A stretch of DNA of 64,000 nucleotides. Source: Lewinellaceae bacterium (GTDB taxonomy: Bacteria > Bacteroidota > Bacteroidia > Chitinophagales > Saprospiraceae). This document shows positions 27,601 to 36,746 of this stretch, piece after piece. Numbering within the stretch: the stretch's first letter is position 1; each line of letters begins with the position of its first letter. The notes under the pieces are model-generated. The model worked only from the letters and a program-made list of their open reading frames with translations, did not search any database and was not told where the DNA came from. The position numbers were made by a program, and so were the translations under genes. The stretch spans positions 1 through 64,000 of the forward strand of contig JACJXX010000001.1 in the NCBI GenBank assembly GCA_020636435.1, written 5' to 3'.

Positions 27601-30207
27601 GCAAACGGAGGTATCCCCCCGGATGTTCAGCAGAGGCGGCAGGAAAACTTCTACCCGCACGCTGTCGAAAGAGGGAACCGGGCAGTCTGGCCCCACTGCC
27701 TGCAGGTAGTACGTGGTGGTCGTATCCGGAGTAACCTGGGGGTTGGACACATTGGCGCTGAAGCCGGCAGGGTTGGAGGTCCAGGAATAATTGACCGCCT
27801 GAACCGGTTCTCCCCCGATGTTGACGGATTCGCCAATACAGATTTGCAAATCATCGCTGATGTTGTAATCCGGCGCAACTCCGTCCAGCACAGTCAGCAC
27901 CATCTCGTCGCCGAGGGTGCAGCCGATGCCGCTGAGGACCACCGAAATAGTGTAGTCGCCGGCATCATTGGCCGTGACAAAGGGCGCCGGGCAATCGGTA
28001 CAGCTCAGGCTCACCCCGGCGGGCGCCGTCCATAGATAAGCAGCGTTCGTAAAATCGCTGCCGGCCTGAATCTGTATCTCTTCGTTGCGGCAGACCGTCA
28101 CATCCGGCCCGGCGTCAACGGCAAACACTTGAACCGTGACCTCGACCGTGTCGATGTAACAGACCGTCTCGATGATGGCCAGATAAGTGGTCGTTTCCGT
28201 TGGGGTGGCAACCGGGTCGGGGCAGTTCGTGCAGGACAAGGTACCTTCGCCGCCTGTCCAGGTGATATCCCCCACCGGGTCATCCAGCAGCAGTTGCACA
28301 GATTCTCCGGCACAGATGGCTGTATCCATCTGGATCAGGGAGGTAGAAAGCGCACCGAGCACCGGAGGGTCGGAAGGCGCCCAGTCTACCGATATGGCCC
28401 CGCTGGCGATCTGGTTGCCCCAGTCGTTGATCAGCACCAGATAGACTTCCCCTTCCTGAGCCATGATGACGGAAGCGAAGTCGTCGCCGTTGGCGCCGGG
28501 CACCGGTGCGCAATCATAGGGGTCGGTTACTGGTTCTCCGAGGGCGTTGACCAGCGCCAGGCCGGTGGGTTCCGTCCCGGCTGCCCAGGAAGAGCGGACC
28601 GGCTGGTTGTTCTCGATGAAGTCCTGCACCGATTGCGGGGCTTCGCACACCTGCTGGCGCGTGAACGGCCCCCAGACGTTGAAGTCGATATCCGATGCTT
28701 CTCCCGGGTTGGCGGCCTGCACGATAAAGCCGAAGGGGCCGTCGGCCTGGGCTTCAATGGAAAACCAGTAGTAGTTCGGCTGGGCCGAGCCGGTATTGAC
28801 CCAGCAGCCGTTGTTGACGCCGGAGTTAAAATCAATATCTTCAAAGCCCTGGTTAAAGACAAAAGTTGAAGGCAGGCCGTTGGGGTTGACGCATCCGTTC
28901 AGGGGGTTGCAGAGAGACCCCTGCAGGGATGGGTTCAGGCTGCAGTTCGACTCGGTAATGGACAGCCCGAAATTGGTACAGCCCTGGGCATTGCCAACGA
29001 TGATGTAGTACGTTCCGGGATTCTGGAAATCAACCGAATTGGCCGTGCCGCCGGGGCTCTGGGCCAGGCAGAGGGTGCCCGCCACGTTCGGCGGGCCGTC
29101 CAGTACCACGATCCCCGTGCCGCCGGCAGCGCCGGTGACCGCCACATCCGCGCAGAAGCCGCCGGTTGATTCATAGGCAAAAACGACTTCCGGGCCATTC
29201 AGGAATGGGGCTGTGTTGCAAGGCGTGCCCACGAAGTTGGAAGCGTCGTCGCAAGAAGAGAACCCGCCCTGGTTGAAGGGCAGGCCGCTGATCGGGATGG
29301 GGGTATCGGCGGAGGAGCCGTCGCAGGCCACCGGGCTGCAGGACCAGGTCAGCTCGAAGCCGGACTCTTGCAAGGAGCCGTCGGAAACAAACTCCACCGT
29401 CACCGCCGATGAGCCGGCCTGTATCACAAAGGGCTGCCCGTTGCTGAATCCGGTAATGCTGGCGATCAGCGGCGCATTGGCATTAGGGCCGGCATAGAAT
29501 CTAATCCGGTCGAAGTTGTTTTCCGTTTGGAAATCGACCATGGAGATTTCGATGCATTGGTGGAACTCCGCCGGTTCGATGACGAAGGTGAGGTTTTGGT
29601 TGGGAGAATAATCCCCATCCAGCCCGCCGTCGTCATATAACGTGCCGAAGCAGGCGGTGGAGCCCGGCTCGTCTCCGATATTGATGGCCGGCACGTACTC
29701 TTCGACGCAGAGGGTGAAGTCGCCGGAATTGGGCGAGGCCGTAGCCGAATAATCGTTGACGACCAGATAATAAGTCGTATTGGGGGTCAGCCCCAGCACA
29801 TCGAGCTGCAGTTGGTTGTCGCCCGCTGCCGCCGACCGGCAAAAGCCCAGGAAGGCCAGCCCGCTGCAATCGCCCCGGTAGATGGCTACCTGAGGGTTCG
29901 TAATCAGGCCGTTGGGGCCCATTTGCGTTCCCTGGAGAATGATGGAGACATCCACCAGGGTGTCATTGGTCGTAAAGGTGAAATAGACATCCCGGTTAAC
30001 ATTTCCTCCATTAAAGCAATTGGGGACACTGCCCAGGACGCCGAGGTTGCCGGGCGTTGCATTTACGTTGTTGTAAATTTCGCCCGAACAGTCCATCGGC
30101 AACACTCCGAGATCGATGGCGCCTGCACAATTGTCGTTGGCCGGCGCTTGTGCTGCAAGAGCCGAGGTTAGAAACAGAAAGAACATGGAAAGTAACGTTA
30201 TTCTCAT
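24613..30207 (-). CDS. giant secreted T9SS type B (gliding-motility C-terminal domain) adhesin-like protein
   Basis: 1,864 residues. Signal peptide at residues 1-19 (cleavage after LAA). N-terminal domains carry Cys pairs and NDNCAGAI-type starts; residues about 190-300 resemble a CUB domain. A long series of PKD/Ig-like beta-sandwich modules follows, each beginning with a 'CxGExVxL' strand and containing 'YTWTSTDPxF' and 'PTxTTTYxLxA'. The C-terminus has the type B sorting domain: VPNAFSPNGDAMNDFF, FNRWGQLVYDN and WDGTFNGKPQPTEVYFYMI. Two adjacent modules (about 25.5 and 26.0 kb) are nearly identical in DNA. It is probably a cell-surface or secreted adhesin. Confidence 0.93.
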   Translation of the reverse strand: MRITLLSMFFLFLTSALAAQAPANDNCAGAIDLGVLPMDCSGEIYNNVNATPGNLGVLGSVPNCFNGGNVNRDVYFTFTTNDTLVDVSIILQGTQMGPNGLITNPQVAIYRGDCSGLAFLGFCRSAAAGDNQLQLDVLGLTPNTTYYLVVNDYSATASPNSGDFTLCVEEYVPAINIGDEPGSTACFGTLYDDGGLDGDYSPNQNLTFVIEPAEFHQCIEISMVDFQTENNFDRIRFYAGPNANAPLIASITGFSNGQPFVIQAGSSAVTVEFVSDGSLQESGFELTWSCSPVACDGSSADTPIPISGLPFNQGGFSSCDDASNFVGTPCNTAPFLNGPEVVFAYESTGGFCADVAVTGAAGGTGIVVLDGPPNVAGTLCLAQSPGGTANSVDFQNPGTYYIIVGNAQGCTNFGLSITESNCSLNPSLQGSLCNPLNGCVNPNGLPSTFVFNQGFEDIDFNSGVNNGCWVNTGSAQPNYYWFSIEAQADGPFGFIVQAANPGEASDIDFNVWGPFTRQQVCEAPQSVQDFIENNQPVRSSWAAGTEPTGLALVNALGEPVTDPYDCAPVPGANGDDFASVIMAQEGEVYLVLINDWGNQIASGAISVDWAPSDPPVLGALSTSLIQMDTAICAGESVQLLLDDPVGDITWTGGEGTLSCTNCPDPVATPTETTTYLAIIETVCYIDTVEVTVQVFAVDAGPDVTVCRNEEIQIQAGSDFTNAAYLWTAPAGVSLSCTDCPAPFVTANDAGDYTISVVLSGIGCTLGDEMVLTVLDGVAPDYNISDDLQICIGESVNIGGEPVQAVNYSWTSNPAGFSANVSNPQVTPDTTTTYYLQAVGPDCPVPSFDSVRVEVFLPPLLNIRGDTSVCQGDAVAMGNTLIESGVAYAWTGPPTIEDAADPNSVVFPENSGVYTLTAVRGACTEVASFNMIVTPIDIEILDAGMAPIPDTVRICLGTEVALNSSITPADSIPLWTSTQPGFDTLLASSLTVSPVSQATYYAEIGLSNGCFRIDSVVILVDSLPSNLAIMPEDTTVCEGALVLLTSPIYEPSDFPEIEFLWTPSDGQETPDSLYNMVIRAQAEDSIVYRRITTSGVCIDTSLATINVNPTPEVSIVPNDTLICAGELVQLTGTVDKLATEFEWIAGGESLSCTDCLNPVANPLATTTYTLEAKVEDCPGTASATIRVQGPPTILLNTQRAVCEGGSVQLNLAFDENATYTWTSTDPDFGTSTDPLLVVTPTAATTYFLTADNGICEPVSTEITIDVVPAPVLSAQVSADTICEGEPLVLSAQAENGQPGDLYIWTDANGNEIGDGPEISVSPNTTTTFNVRYVSSIGCGTLNETVSVTVLPAPVADPIENTAICFGESIQLSFGSNPTTTYTWTSTDPNFTDFNNPEPVVSPTQTTTYNLVAENGVCPAVQAEIVITVVPVPVLTAGISAPSICVGETVTLTAEVPGALPGDTFTWTDNGGNEVGTGQQVADAPLVPTDYTITYASSLGCGTLEETVSVDVLPVPVANPIGDTAICLGEFIQLSSGSDPNTIYTWTSTDPNFTDFNNPEPVVSPTQTTTYTLVAENGVCPAVQAEITIEVIGEVTLSIDVSDDELCFSEEATLTAVVAGGGSGDTFTWEGSDGSTFSGNPIAVSPLGLTEYTLTYQDGGGCQTVTSTVSVDVEGEVAFDPNNPILVDPDSVSIFFIGEQVFLTANYTTDLPGPLSFSWTRNDSLVASGQGLESIGQTMLISGDNIYEVTITTPNGCVYTASVNVEVEEPQVAVPNAFSPNGDAMNDFFNIAFEGNPGNLTILEFKVFNRWGQLVYDNENPGRGWDGTFNGKPQPTEVYFYMISVGLANGEAHSESPFRGDVTLLR

Positions 30208-30528
30208 TTTTTGCCTTTTAGTGTTTTTTTGTTTTATCGGCGGCTATCGATTCCGGATTCCAAACATGAGGATTTCTTCGCAAGAAACCGACCAAAATTA
30301 ATCAAATTTTGGAATTTCCTTGCTCAATAGCCGCTCTCTAGGCGGGCAACTGACAAAGTGGTGGGTTTGATTGGTGGTTTGCCTGGTTTTGCCGTTCCTT
30401 CATTCCTTCTCTCATAAACGATGCGCTCCTGCCATTCGCCTTTTCAGAACTTTAATTCACGCGGGAATGTTTTTTCCCCGAAAAGCAGGCTTCGGACTTT
30501 TGAGTTTAAATTATACCTTTGCGACGCG
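30208..30528. other. gene-free divergent interval between the adhesin and folK
   Basis: Holds the promoters of two divergent genes. A TACCTTTG -7 box at 30514-30521 belongs to folK, with TTCG at 30491-30494 as a weak -33 match 19 bases upstream. No gene, tandem repeat or terminator was recognised in the remainder. Confidence 0.5.
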
Positions 30529-31017
30529 ATGAAGGCAAACCAAATATATTTACATACCGGAACCAACCTTGGGGACCGGGAGGCTAACCTGAAACGGGCC
30601 AACGAGCGGATAATGGAGGAGATTGGGCCTATTGAAAAGGCTTCCAGGGTTTACCGGACCAAGGCGTGGGGCATTACCGACCAGCCGGATTTTCTGAACC
30701 AGGCCCTGCTGGTCAGCACCCACCTGTCTCCCTTTGAGTTGCTGGAAAAGATACAGGATATAGAACGCCGCATGGGGCGGGCCCGGGAGATCAAATGGGG
30801 CGAACGCATCATCGATATCGATATCCTGTTTTACAATGACGAGATCATAGATACCGAAAACCTGACGATCCCTCACCCCTACCTGCACTACCGAAATTTC
30901 GTGCTGCTTCCGCTGATGGACATAGCCCCCGGCCTGCTGCATCCCGGTTTTGGCCTGACCGTAGCGGAGTTGTACGCCAATTCGGAGGACAAGCTGTTGG
31001 TGGAGGTGGTGAAATAA
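30529..31017 (+). CDS. folK: 2-amino-4-hydroxy-6-hydroxymethyldihydropteridine pyrophosphokinase
   Basis: 162 residues, the standard HPPK length. Transfers pyrophosphate from ATP to the pterin in folate biosynthesis. Signatures: LHTGTNLGDREANLKRA near the start, the metal-binding WGERIIDIDILFYND and the IPHPYLHYRNFVLLPL motif. The ATG at 30529 lies 8 bases after a TACCTTTG -7 element, so the mRNA leader is almost absent. A deoxynucleoside kinase gene follows on the same strand after 122 bases. Confidence 0.96.
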   Translation: MKANQIYLHTGTNLGDREANLKRANERIMEEIGPIEKASRVYRTKAWGITDQPDFLNQALLVSTHLSPFELLEKIQDIERRMGRAREIKWGERIIDIDILFYNDEIIDTENLTIPHPYLHYRNFVLLPLMDIAPGLLHPGFGLTVAELYANSEDKLLVEVVK

Positions 31018-31139
31018 ATGAAGGTGTAAAAGTGTAAACGCATACAAGGTGCCAATGGCGAACTCGCCATTGGCTCGCTCGTCGCCCTGCCGTAGCCTAT
31101 GTACGTTTACCCATTTGCACGCATACACGTTTACACACT

Positions 31140-31787
31140 ATGGAGACCCCTCTTCCATACCATTTCATCGTTGTAGAAGGCAACATCGGCGCCGGCAAGA
31201 CGACCCTTTGCCGAATGCTTTCGGAAGACTACAACTACCGGCTCATCCTCGAGGAGTTTGCCGACAACCCATTCCTTCCGCATTTTTACAAGAACCCCGA
31301 GCGTTATGCCTTCCCGGTAGAACTCTTCTTCATGACCGAGCGCCACAAGCAGTTGCAGGCGGAGCTCTCCCAGCGCAACCTGTTCCAGCAGTCCATTGTT
31401 TCCGATTACCTGTTTGTCAAGACCCTGCTCTTTGCCCGCAACAACCTCATGGAGGAGGAATACCGGTTGTTTCAGCGCCTGTTCAACATCCTCAACGCCA
31501 GCTTTCCCAAACCCGACCTGCTGGTCTACCTGCACCGGTCGGTCGACAACCTGATGGACAACATCCGCCGGCGCGGCCGCAGCTACGAACAGGAGATCGC
31601 CCCGGAATACCTGCAACAGATACAAACCGCCTATTTCGATTTTTTCAAAACCAACGACCATATCCCCATCCTCATCATCGACCTGGAGCAGATCGACTTC
31701 CTCCAACACCGGGCGTATTATGATAAAATCCTGGAGGTGCTGCGCAAGCCGTACCATCCGGGGGTGCACCGGGTAAGGGTTTTTTGA
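31140..31787 (+). CDS. deoxynucleoside kinase
   Basis: 215 residues, dNK/dGK family of salvage enzymes. Walker A VVEGNIGAGKTTL at residues 11-23, the ERH-type segment MTERHKQLQ, the DRS-like motif SDYLFVKTL, and a LID region RRRGRSYEQEI with its arginines. The next part, YLHRSVDNLMDNI, is the usual substrate-side helix. Substrate preference cannot be read. In Bacteroidota it commonly lies beside folK, as here. Confidence 0.93.
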   Translation: METPLPYHFIVVEGNIGAGKTTLCRMLSEDYNYRLILEEFADNPFLPHFYKNPERYAFPVELFFMTERHKQLQAELSQRNLFQQSIVSDYLFVKTLLFARNNLMEEEYRLFQRLFNILNASFPKPDLLVYLHRSVDNLMDNIRRRGRSYEQEIAPEYLQQIQTAYFDFFKTNDHIPILIIDLEQIDFLQHRAYYDKILEVLRKPYHPGVHRVRVF

Positions 31788-31814
31788 AACGTTTATAATA
31801 CCTAACCCAAGTTC

Positions 31815-31960
31815 GATATGTAGCCCCCAACTTTCTATCCCGGGTGTTAAGGTATTTCGGTTTTATGGTATTTCGGCCGCGAAACCAGAACCGCAAAACC
31901 GCAGAACCGCAAAACCGCAGAACCGCAGAACCGAAAAACCGAAGTTGGGGACTACATATC
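31815..31960. repeat. inverted-repeat-bounded element with 8-mer arrays
   Basis: 19-bp outer arms at 31815-31833 and 31942-31960 (one mismatch; core ATATGTAG and CCCCAACTT). Inside, a left block of GGTATTTC / GGTTTTAT units faces a right block of ACCGCAAA / ACCGCAGA units, reverse-complementary in consensus (GGTNNTNN). No coding potential. It fills most of the gap 31788-32082. Confidence 0.85.
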
Positions 31961-32082
31961 TAAGTGTAAAAGCGCCCGGCAGAACAGCCTCGTTTACACG
32001 TTTACACATAAAAACTGACAAACCTCATTGCCCGCCCCGCCCAAAGTGCGCAAATTGGATGGCGAATTAAAATTCGCTGCTC

Positions 32083-32682
32083 ATGAAACCCCTTTCGTGG
32101 CGCTTCTTTTTCACTACCCTGACGGTAGACCTTCCCCTCGAAGAGATCGTCGACGAAGTGCGCGACTTCGACGAGCGCTTCGGCATCATCCTGCGCAAGC
32201 ACCTGGCCCTGCTGGGCTGGTGGTGTTTCCTCAACCTGGCTATCGGCGTGCCCGGCATGTTCCTGTTCAAAGGCTGGCTGTGGTACTTCATGCTGATGAA
32301 CATGACGTGGGGCATCATCAATTTTGCCGTAGTCCTCTGGATTTTCGACCACGTTTTCCTCAGGCGTTTCGTGGAGGGCAATGTTTTCCAGCGCTTCGAA
32401 GTGCAGCGCCACGTCGAGCAGATGCTGCTCCTTAACATCGGACTGGACACGGCCTACATCTTCGCCGGCCTGTGGCTAAAAGCGCTGGCGGCCATTCCCG
32501 GCATGCCCTACCCCGAGCTGTGGCTGGGCTTCGGATGGTCGGTCATCCTGCAGGGCGCCTTCCTGTTCGTCCACGACAATATTTTCCACTACCTGCACCG
32601 GGCCAACTTCCGCAAGTGCAAGCCGTTTTTGGAAGATGTGATGGAGACGCAGATGGAATTGAGAAGAGAGGGTGTTACGTAG
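32083..32682 (+). CDS. integral membrane protein of unknown function
   Basis: 199 residues with four hydrophobic segments, at about 40-58, 64-86, 116-135 and 147-165. Aromatic residues are frequent (GWWCFLNLAIGVPGMFLF). A conserved-looking charged stretch FLRRFVEGNVFQRFEVQRHVEQ lies between helices two and three. No signal peptide, no recognised family. The downstream gene is secreted and on the same strand. Confidence 0.72.
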   Translation: MKPLSWRFFFTTLTVDLPLEEIVDEVRDFDERFGIILRKHLALLGWWCFLNLAIGVPGMFLFKGWLWYFMLMNMTWGIINFAVVLWIFDHVFLRRFVEGNVFQRFEVQRHVEQMLLLNIGLDTAYIFAGLWLKALAAIPGMPYPELWLGFGWSVILQGAFLFVHDNIFHYLHRANFRKCKPFLEDVMETQMELRREGVT

Positions 32683-32786
32683 TCCGTTAGTGTAAAAGGC
32701 TCCGAAGGTTGGTAACGACAACTCATTTTCACGTTAAAATACAACTACTCTGCCCATCCGCTGCTCTTTTAAAAAACTCCAACGCA

Positions 32787-33560
32787 ATGAAATGGTGGGT
32801 TACTCTCTCTTTATTTTGCACGTATTTAACCGCTTATTCCCAGCACCGGCTGCCCGAGCTTACAAAGACAGATACCGCCTATGTCATAGGTGGAGACTCA
32901 TTGTTTCTGGTGCGCACCTTCCTGGAGCGATGTGACAGCCCAACCCAAAGGGAAGTGCAGTGGCACATTTATTTTTATGATGCGGCTGGTGTTCAATACA
33001 AGCCCATCTTCCGCTTGGGCAACCAACGAGACTTCCTTCTGCCTCCGGGAAGCTATACTGCCGCCATGCAAAGGCCGTATGAACATTCTTATAGCCTGAT
33101 GCTTGAAATTACCGATGGAGGCGTAGATAGCCTTGTTTTCTGTAAGGAGCCGGTTTTAAGTAAAGTACAAGCCTTGCCTGGCCCCACCCTTGCCGAGCAA
33201 ATGGACATGAACGATACCTTTCGGTTCATTTACGCTTTTAAAGCCTGTATCGGCTGGGATATCCTGGACTCCGTTCTACTTGTCAAGACAGATCAGGGTT
33301 TCGAGGGATTCCTCAAAAGCAGAACCTATCCGCTCAAAGAGGGATATCCCGTCTATCGACCGCTAAAGCTCAGCGCTAAACAATTTCAGGTATTTCACCG
33401 GCTGGAGTTGAACTGTCGGCTCATCCAAAGGGGGAGCTATGCATCTGCCAGCCAGTATTTCATCTTTCTATCTGGTAGTACCTGCGTTGGTTTTGTAGAT
33501 GACGGCTGCTGGGAAAAAACTTACCTTGCTATTCGGAGGAAACTCCTTGGGTTGCCATAA
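32787..33560 (+). CDS. secreted hypothetical protein
   Basis: 257 residues from the ATG at 32787, which begins a signal peptide (MKWWVTLSLFCTYLTAYS). A start at 32709 would bury this signal. The mature part is rich in aromatic residues and has seven or so Cys, consistent with export. No domain recognised; no T9SS tail. Confidence 0.65.
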   Translation: MKWWVTLSLFCTYLTAYSQHRLPELTKTDTAYVIGGDSLFLVRTFLERCDSPTQREVQWHIYFYDAAGVQYKPIFRLGNQRDFLLPPGSYTAAMQRPYEHSYSLMLEITDGGVDSLVFCKEPVLSKVQALPGPTLAEQMDMNDTFRFIYAFKACIGWDILDSVLLVKTDQGFEGFLKSRTYPLKEGYPVYRPLKLSAKQFQVFHRLELNCRLIQRGSYASASQYFIFLSGSTCVGFVDDGCWEKTYLAIRRKLLGLP

Positions 33561-33634
33561 CAATTCCCCTTTTCCCTTGTTTTCCCATTATAGAAAGCCA
33601 TATTCGGAAAAGCGGACAGTCAAAAAACCACCCA

Positions 33635-34939
33635 ATGAAGATCAACATCCCCGAATCCGATAAAAAACGCGTCGTCATCGTCGGCGGCGGCTTTGCCGGG
33701 CTGAAGCTGGCCCTGAAACTGGCCCGCCGGCCGGAATATCAAATCGTTTTGCTGGACAAGAACAACTACCATCAGTTTCAGCCCTTGTTTTACCAGGTAG
33801 CCATGGCGGGGCTCGAACCCAGCTCCATCTCCTTCCCCCTGCGAAAAGCTTTCAGCAGGAAAGACGACGTTTACATCCGGGTCACGGAAGTGCTGTCGGT
33901 GGATACGGCCAACAAGCAGTTGGGAACCTCGCTAGGCATTTGCAACTACGACCACCTCGTGCTGGCCATCGGCGCCGACACCAATTTTTTCGGCAATCAA
34001 AAAATGGCGGAGCTGGCCATCCCCATGAAGTCGGTCTCCGAAGCCCTTTTCCTGCGCAACCGCATCCTGTCCGATTTTGAAAAGGCTCTCTCCATCACCG
34101 ATTACGAAGAGCGGCAGGGCTTGATGGACATCGTGGTAGTGGGCGGCGGCCCGACCGGCGTGGAGGTCTCGGGCGCCCTGGCGGAAATGAAGCGCTATGT
34201 CTTTCCCAAAGACTATCCGGAGCTAAACACCGACGAGATCGACATCTACCTGATGCAGGGCTCCGGCCAACTGCTGGAAGGCATGTCGGAGCAATCGTCC
34301 CAAAAATCGCTGGAATTTCTCACTCAACTGGGGGTTAAGGTGCGGCTGAACACACTGGTAACCGATTTCGACGGCCAATACGTGCACACGAACAACGGGG
34401 AAACCATCCGCGCCCGCAAGGTGATCTGGGCGGCAGGCGTCACGGGAACCAAATTGAAAGGCATGCCAGACTCCTCCCTCACCCATGGCAACCGCATAAA
34501 AGTCAACCGCTTCAATCAGGTAGAAGGCGTGGAGGAGGTGTACGCCATTGGCGACATCGCCTACATGGAGGAAGAAAAGTATCCCAAGGGGCACCCGCAG
34601 GTCGCCCAGGTGGCCATGCAGCAGGCCCAAACCCTGGCGAAGAACTTCCACCGGCGCCACCAGGGAAAAGAACCGCTTCCTTTTTCCTACCACGACCTGG
34701 GCTCCATGGCTACCGTCGGGCGCAACCGCGCCGTGGTAGACCTGCCGCGCTTTAAATTCCAGGGGGCTTTCGCCTGGCTGGTCTGGCTCTTTGTCCACCT
34801 TTTTCAAATCCTCGGGGTTAAGAACAAAGTATTCGTCTTTATCAACTGGGTCTGGAACTACTTCACTTACGACCAGTCGCTGCGCCTCATCATCCGTCCC
34901 CGGGTGCCCAAAAGCGGCGATGTGGAGGTGGAACCCTGA
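33635..34939 (+). CDS. ndh: type II NADH dehydrogenase (NDH-2)
   Basis: 434 residues. A single-subunit, non-proton-pumping FAD enzyme that passes electrons from NADH to quinone at the membrane face. FAD-binding VVIVGGGFAGLKLAL at about 12-26, NAD-binding VVVGGGPTGVEVSGALAE at about 167-184, and the C-terminal FAD site VYAIGDIAY. The signature AIGADTNFFG and C-terminal amphipathic region (AFAWLVWLFVHLFQILG), which binds the membrane, are present. Complete and ordinary. Confidence 0.95.
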   Translation: MKINIPESDKKRVVIVGGGFAGLKLALKLARRPEYQIVLLDKNNYHQFQPLFYQVAMAGLEPSSISFPLRKAFSRKDDVYIRVTEVLSVDTANKQLGTSLGICNYDHLVLAIGADTNFFGNQKMAELAIPMKSVSEALFLRNRILSDFEKALSITDYEERQGLMDIVVVGGGPTGVEVSGALAEMKRYVFPKDYPELNTDEIDIYLMQGSGQLLEGMSEQSSQKSLEFLTQLGVKVRLNTLVTDFDGQYVHTNNGETIRARKVIWAAGVTGTKLKGMPDSSLTHGNRIKVNRFNQVEGVEEVYAIGDIAYMEEEKYPKGHPQVAQVAMQQAQTLAKNFHRRHQGKEPLPFSYHDLGSMATVGRNRAVVDLPRFKFQGAFAWLVWLFVHLFQILGVKNKVFVFINWVWNYFTYDQSLRLIIRPRVPKSGDVEVEP

Positions 34940-34980
34940 TGGCCTCTGCAGGGGATAACCGGCAGTTGATTGTTGGCCTA

Positions 34981-35012
34981 AACCATTTAACAATACAGCC
35001 ATATAACAATAC
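34981..35012. repeat. short 8-mer array
   Basis: Units AACCATTT, AACAATAC, AGCCATAT, AACAATAC, about 40 bases downstream of the ndh stop. The rest of 34940-35147 shows nothing. Confidence 0.45.
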
Positions 35013-35147
35013 CACTGCCGGCGCTTCGCTTCCAAAGCAGAACAAATGCGTCCGCCTGCTCGCCCCGCCGGTCTATCCCCCCTCTTTATTCATCGAATGT
35101 ATTAGGCGGGCTGGAAGCGGTTGCGTACATTCGTACCTGCCGAAAAA

Positions 35148-36410
35148 ATGCATTTTCTTATGATCATCTTCAGGGTTTTTTCCGATAGTATTGCCCAGGC
35201 TTTCCAGCAGTTGCGTTCCAACCGGATGCGCAGTTTCCTCTCTCTTTTGGGAATATCCATTGGCATCTTCTGCATCATCGGCGTGCTGTCGGCCGTAGAC
35301 TCTCTGGAAGACAACGTGCGCGGCAGCCTGGAAAAACTGGGCAGCGACGTGGTGTACGTGAAAAAATGGCCGTGGCGGGATGCCAGCGGAGACTGGTGGA
35401 AACTCATCAAACGGCCCAACCCCGACTACCAGGATTACGAGGTGATCCAGGAGAAATCCCGCACAGCAGCGCTGACGTCCTTCCACGTCGTGATCGGGTT
35501 CAAAACCGTAAAATTCGGCAGCAGCAGCGTAGAAGGCGCGGTGCTCATCGGCTCTTCATACGAGTTTGACGAGATGTTCAAACTCGAATACTACAAGGGC
35601 CGGTACTTCTCTACCAATGAATACCACTACGGCAGCAACAAGATCGTGCTGGGATACAACGTGGCGGAGGAACTGTTCGCCAACATCGAGCCCATCGGCA
35701 AAACAATCAAGATGATGGGCCGCAAATACGAGGTCATCGGGGTGATCGAAAAAGCCGGCGACGACCTGCTCAACCCCCTCAATTTTGATGACTGCGTCCT
35801 GGTTTCCTACCCCAACGCCCGCAACCTGGCCAACCTCAAAGCCACTCAAATCTTCGACACTTCCGTGACCGCCAAGGCCGCCGAAAACGCCAGCATGCAG
35901 CAGCTCAAAGACGAGCTCAAGGGCATATTGCGCGCCAAGCGCCGGCTAAAACCTATGGAAGACGACGACTTTTCCCTCAACGAGCTGTCTATGATCTCCA
36001 GCGTATTCGACAGCTTTTTCGGCGTGCTCAACCTCATCGGCATCATCATCGGCCTGTTCGCCATGCTGGTCGGCATCGTGAGCGTAGCCAACATCATGTT
36101 CGTTTCCGTCAAAGAGCGCACCAATATCATCGGCATCAAGAAGGCGCTGGGGGCCAAGAGCTACGTCATCCTCCTGGAATTTTTGATCGAATCCGTCATT
36201 CTCTGCCTGATCGGCGGCCTCTTTGGCCTGGTGCTGGTGTCCACCATCATTAAAATCCTCTCCAACGCCATCGAATTCGACATGTACCTGTCTTTCGGCA
36301 ATATGGTGCTGGGCGTTACCGTATCCGTAATCGTCGGCATCGTTTCCGGCGTCATCCCCGCCCTGCAGGCCGCCCGGATGGACCCGGTGGATGCGATGCG
36401 GCAGGGGTAA
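35148..36410 (+). CDS. MacB-like ABC transporter permease
   Basis: 420 residues from the ATG at 35148; 35160 is also possible. Four membrane helices: one near residue 25-45 (MRSFLSLLGISIGIFCIIG) and three after about 290. Between them lies a MacB_PCD periplasmic core (about 50-280). The C-terminal FtsX-like domain has KERTNIIGIKKALGAKSYVILLEFLIES, and it ends in PALQAARMDPVDAMRQG. MacB-type permeases need an ATPase partner; none is adjacent. Substrate unknown. Confidence 0.92.
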   Translation: MHFLMIIFRVFSDSIAQAFQQLRSNRMRSFLSLLGISIGIFCIIGVLSAVDSLEDNVRGSLEKLGSDVVYVKKWPWRDASGDWWKLIKRPNPDYQDYEVIQEKSRTAALTSFHVVIGFKTVKFGSSSVEGAVLIGSSYEFDEMFKLEYYKGRYFSTNEYHYGSNKIVLGYNVAEELFANIEPIGKTIKMMGRKYEVIGVIEKAGDDLLNPLNFDDCVLVSYPNARNLANLKATQIFDTSVTAKAAENASMQQLKDELKGILRAKRRLKPMEDDDFSLNELSMISSVFDSFFGVLNLIGIIIGLFAMLVGIVSVANIMFVSVKERTNIIGIKKALGAKSYVILLEFLIESVILCLIGGLFGLVLVSTIIKILSNAIEFDMYLSFGNMVLGVTVSVIVGIVSGVIPALQAARMDPVDAMRQG

Positions 36411-36513
36411 GTCGAAGGCGGAAGTTGGAAGGCGGAAGGCGGAAGCTTGCCCGGACGAGCGTTGGCGAAGGCAGAAGTTGGAAGTTGGAAGTCGGAAGTC
36501 AGAAGTCAGAAAA
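36411..36513. repeat. heptamer arrays downstream of the permease
   Basis: Left block of GGCGGAA-like heptamers, right block of GAAGTTG / GAAGTCG / GAAGTCA units, with 7-bp period. It begins at the last base of the permease stop. The rest of the gap to 36746 holds a GTTGGACA / TGTCCAAC inverted repeat (36543-36550, 36630-36637) with two copies of TGTGTACGGTGTAC between, and no gene. Confidence 0.7.
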
Positions 36514-36746
36514 CTGTGTCGCCTTCGGGCTACCCGCCTAGCGTTGGACAATAGCTGCCGGGGTTGTGTACGGTGTACAGGTCCAACAGTGGCCCGGGAC
36601 TGTGTACGGTGTACGAAGCACCACCTGGCTGTCCAACATTAGAACGGTAGCCAACTTCGAACACAGAACTTTGGACACTCGCCGGAGAACGCCATTATAG
36701 CCTAAAAAAGCCACAATTCCTGCTATCCTTCGGATAACTAAAGGAA

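Noticed and set aside
31049..31723. 224-codon frame overlapping the deoxynucleoside kinase
   Set aside because: Out-of-frame with the kinase, which has a Walker A motif and family signatures; the other frame is Pro/Arg-rich nonsense.
31855..31944. Possible CRISPR-like repeats
   Set aside because: Units are 8 bp, directly adjacent and degenerate, with no spacers and no cas genes. The same applies to the other arrays.
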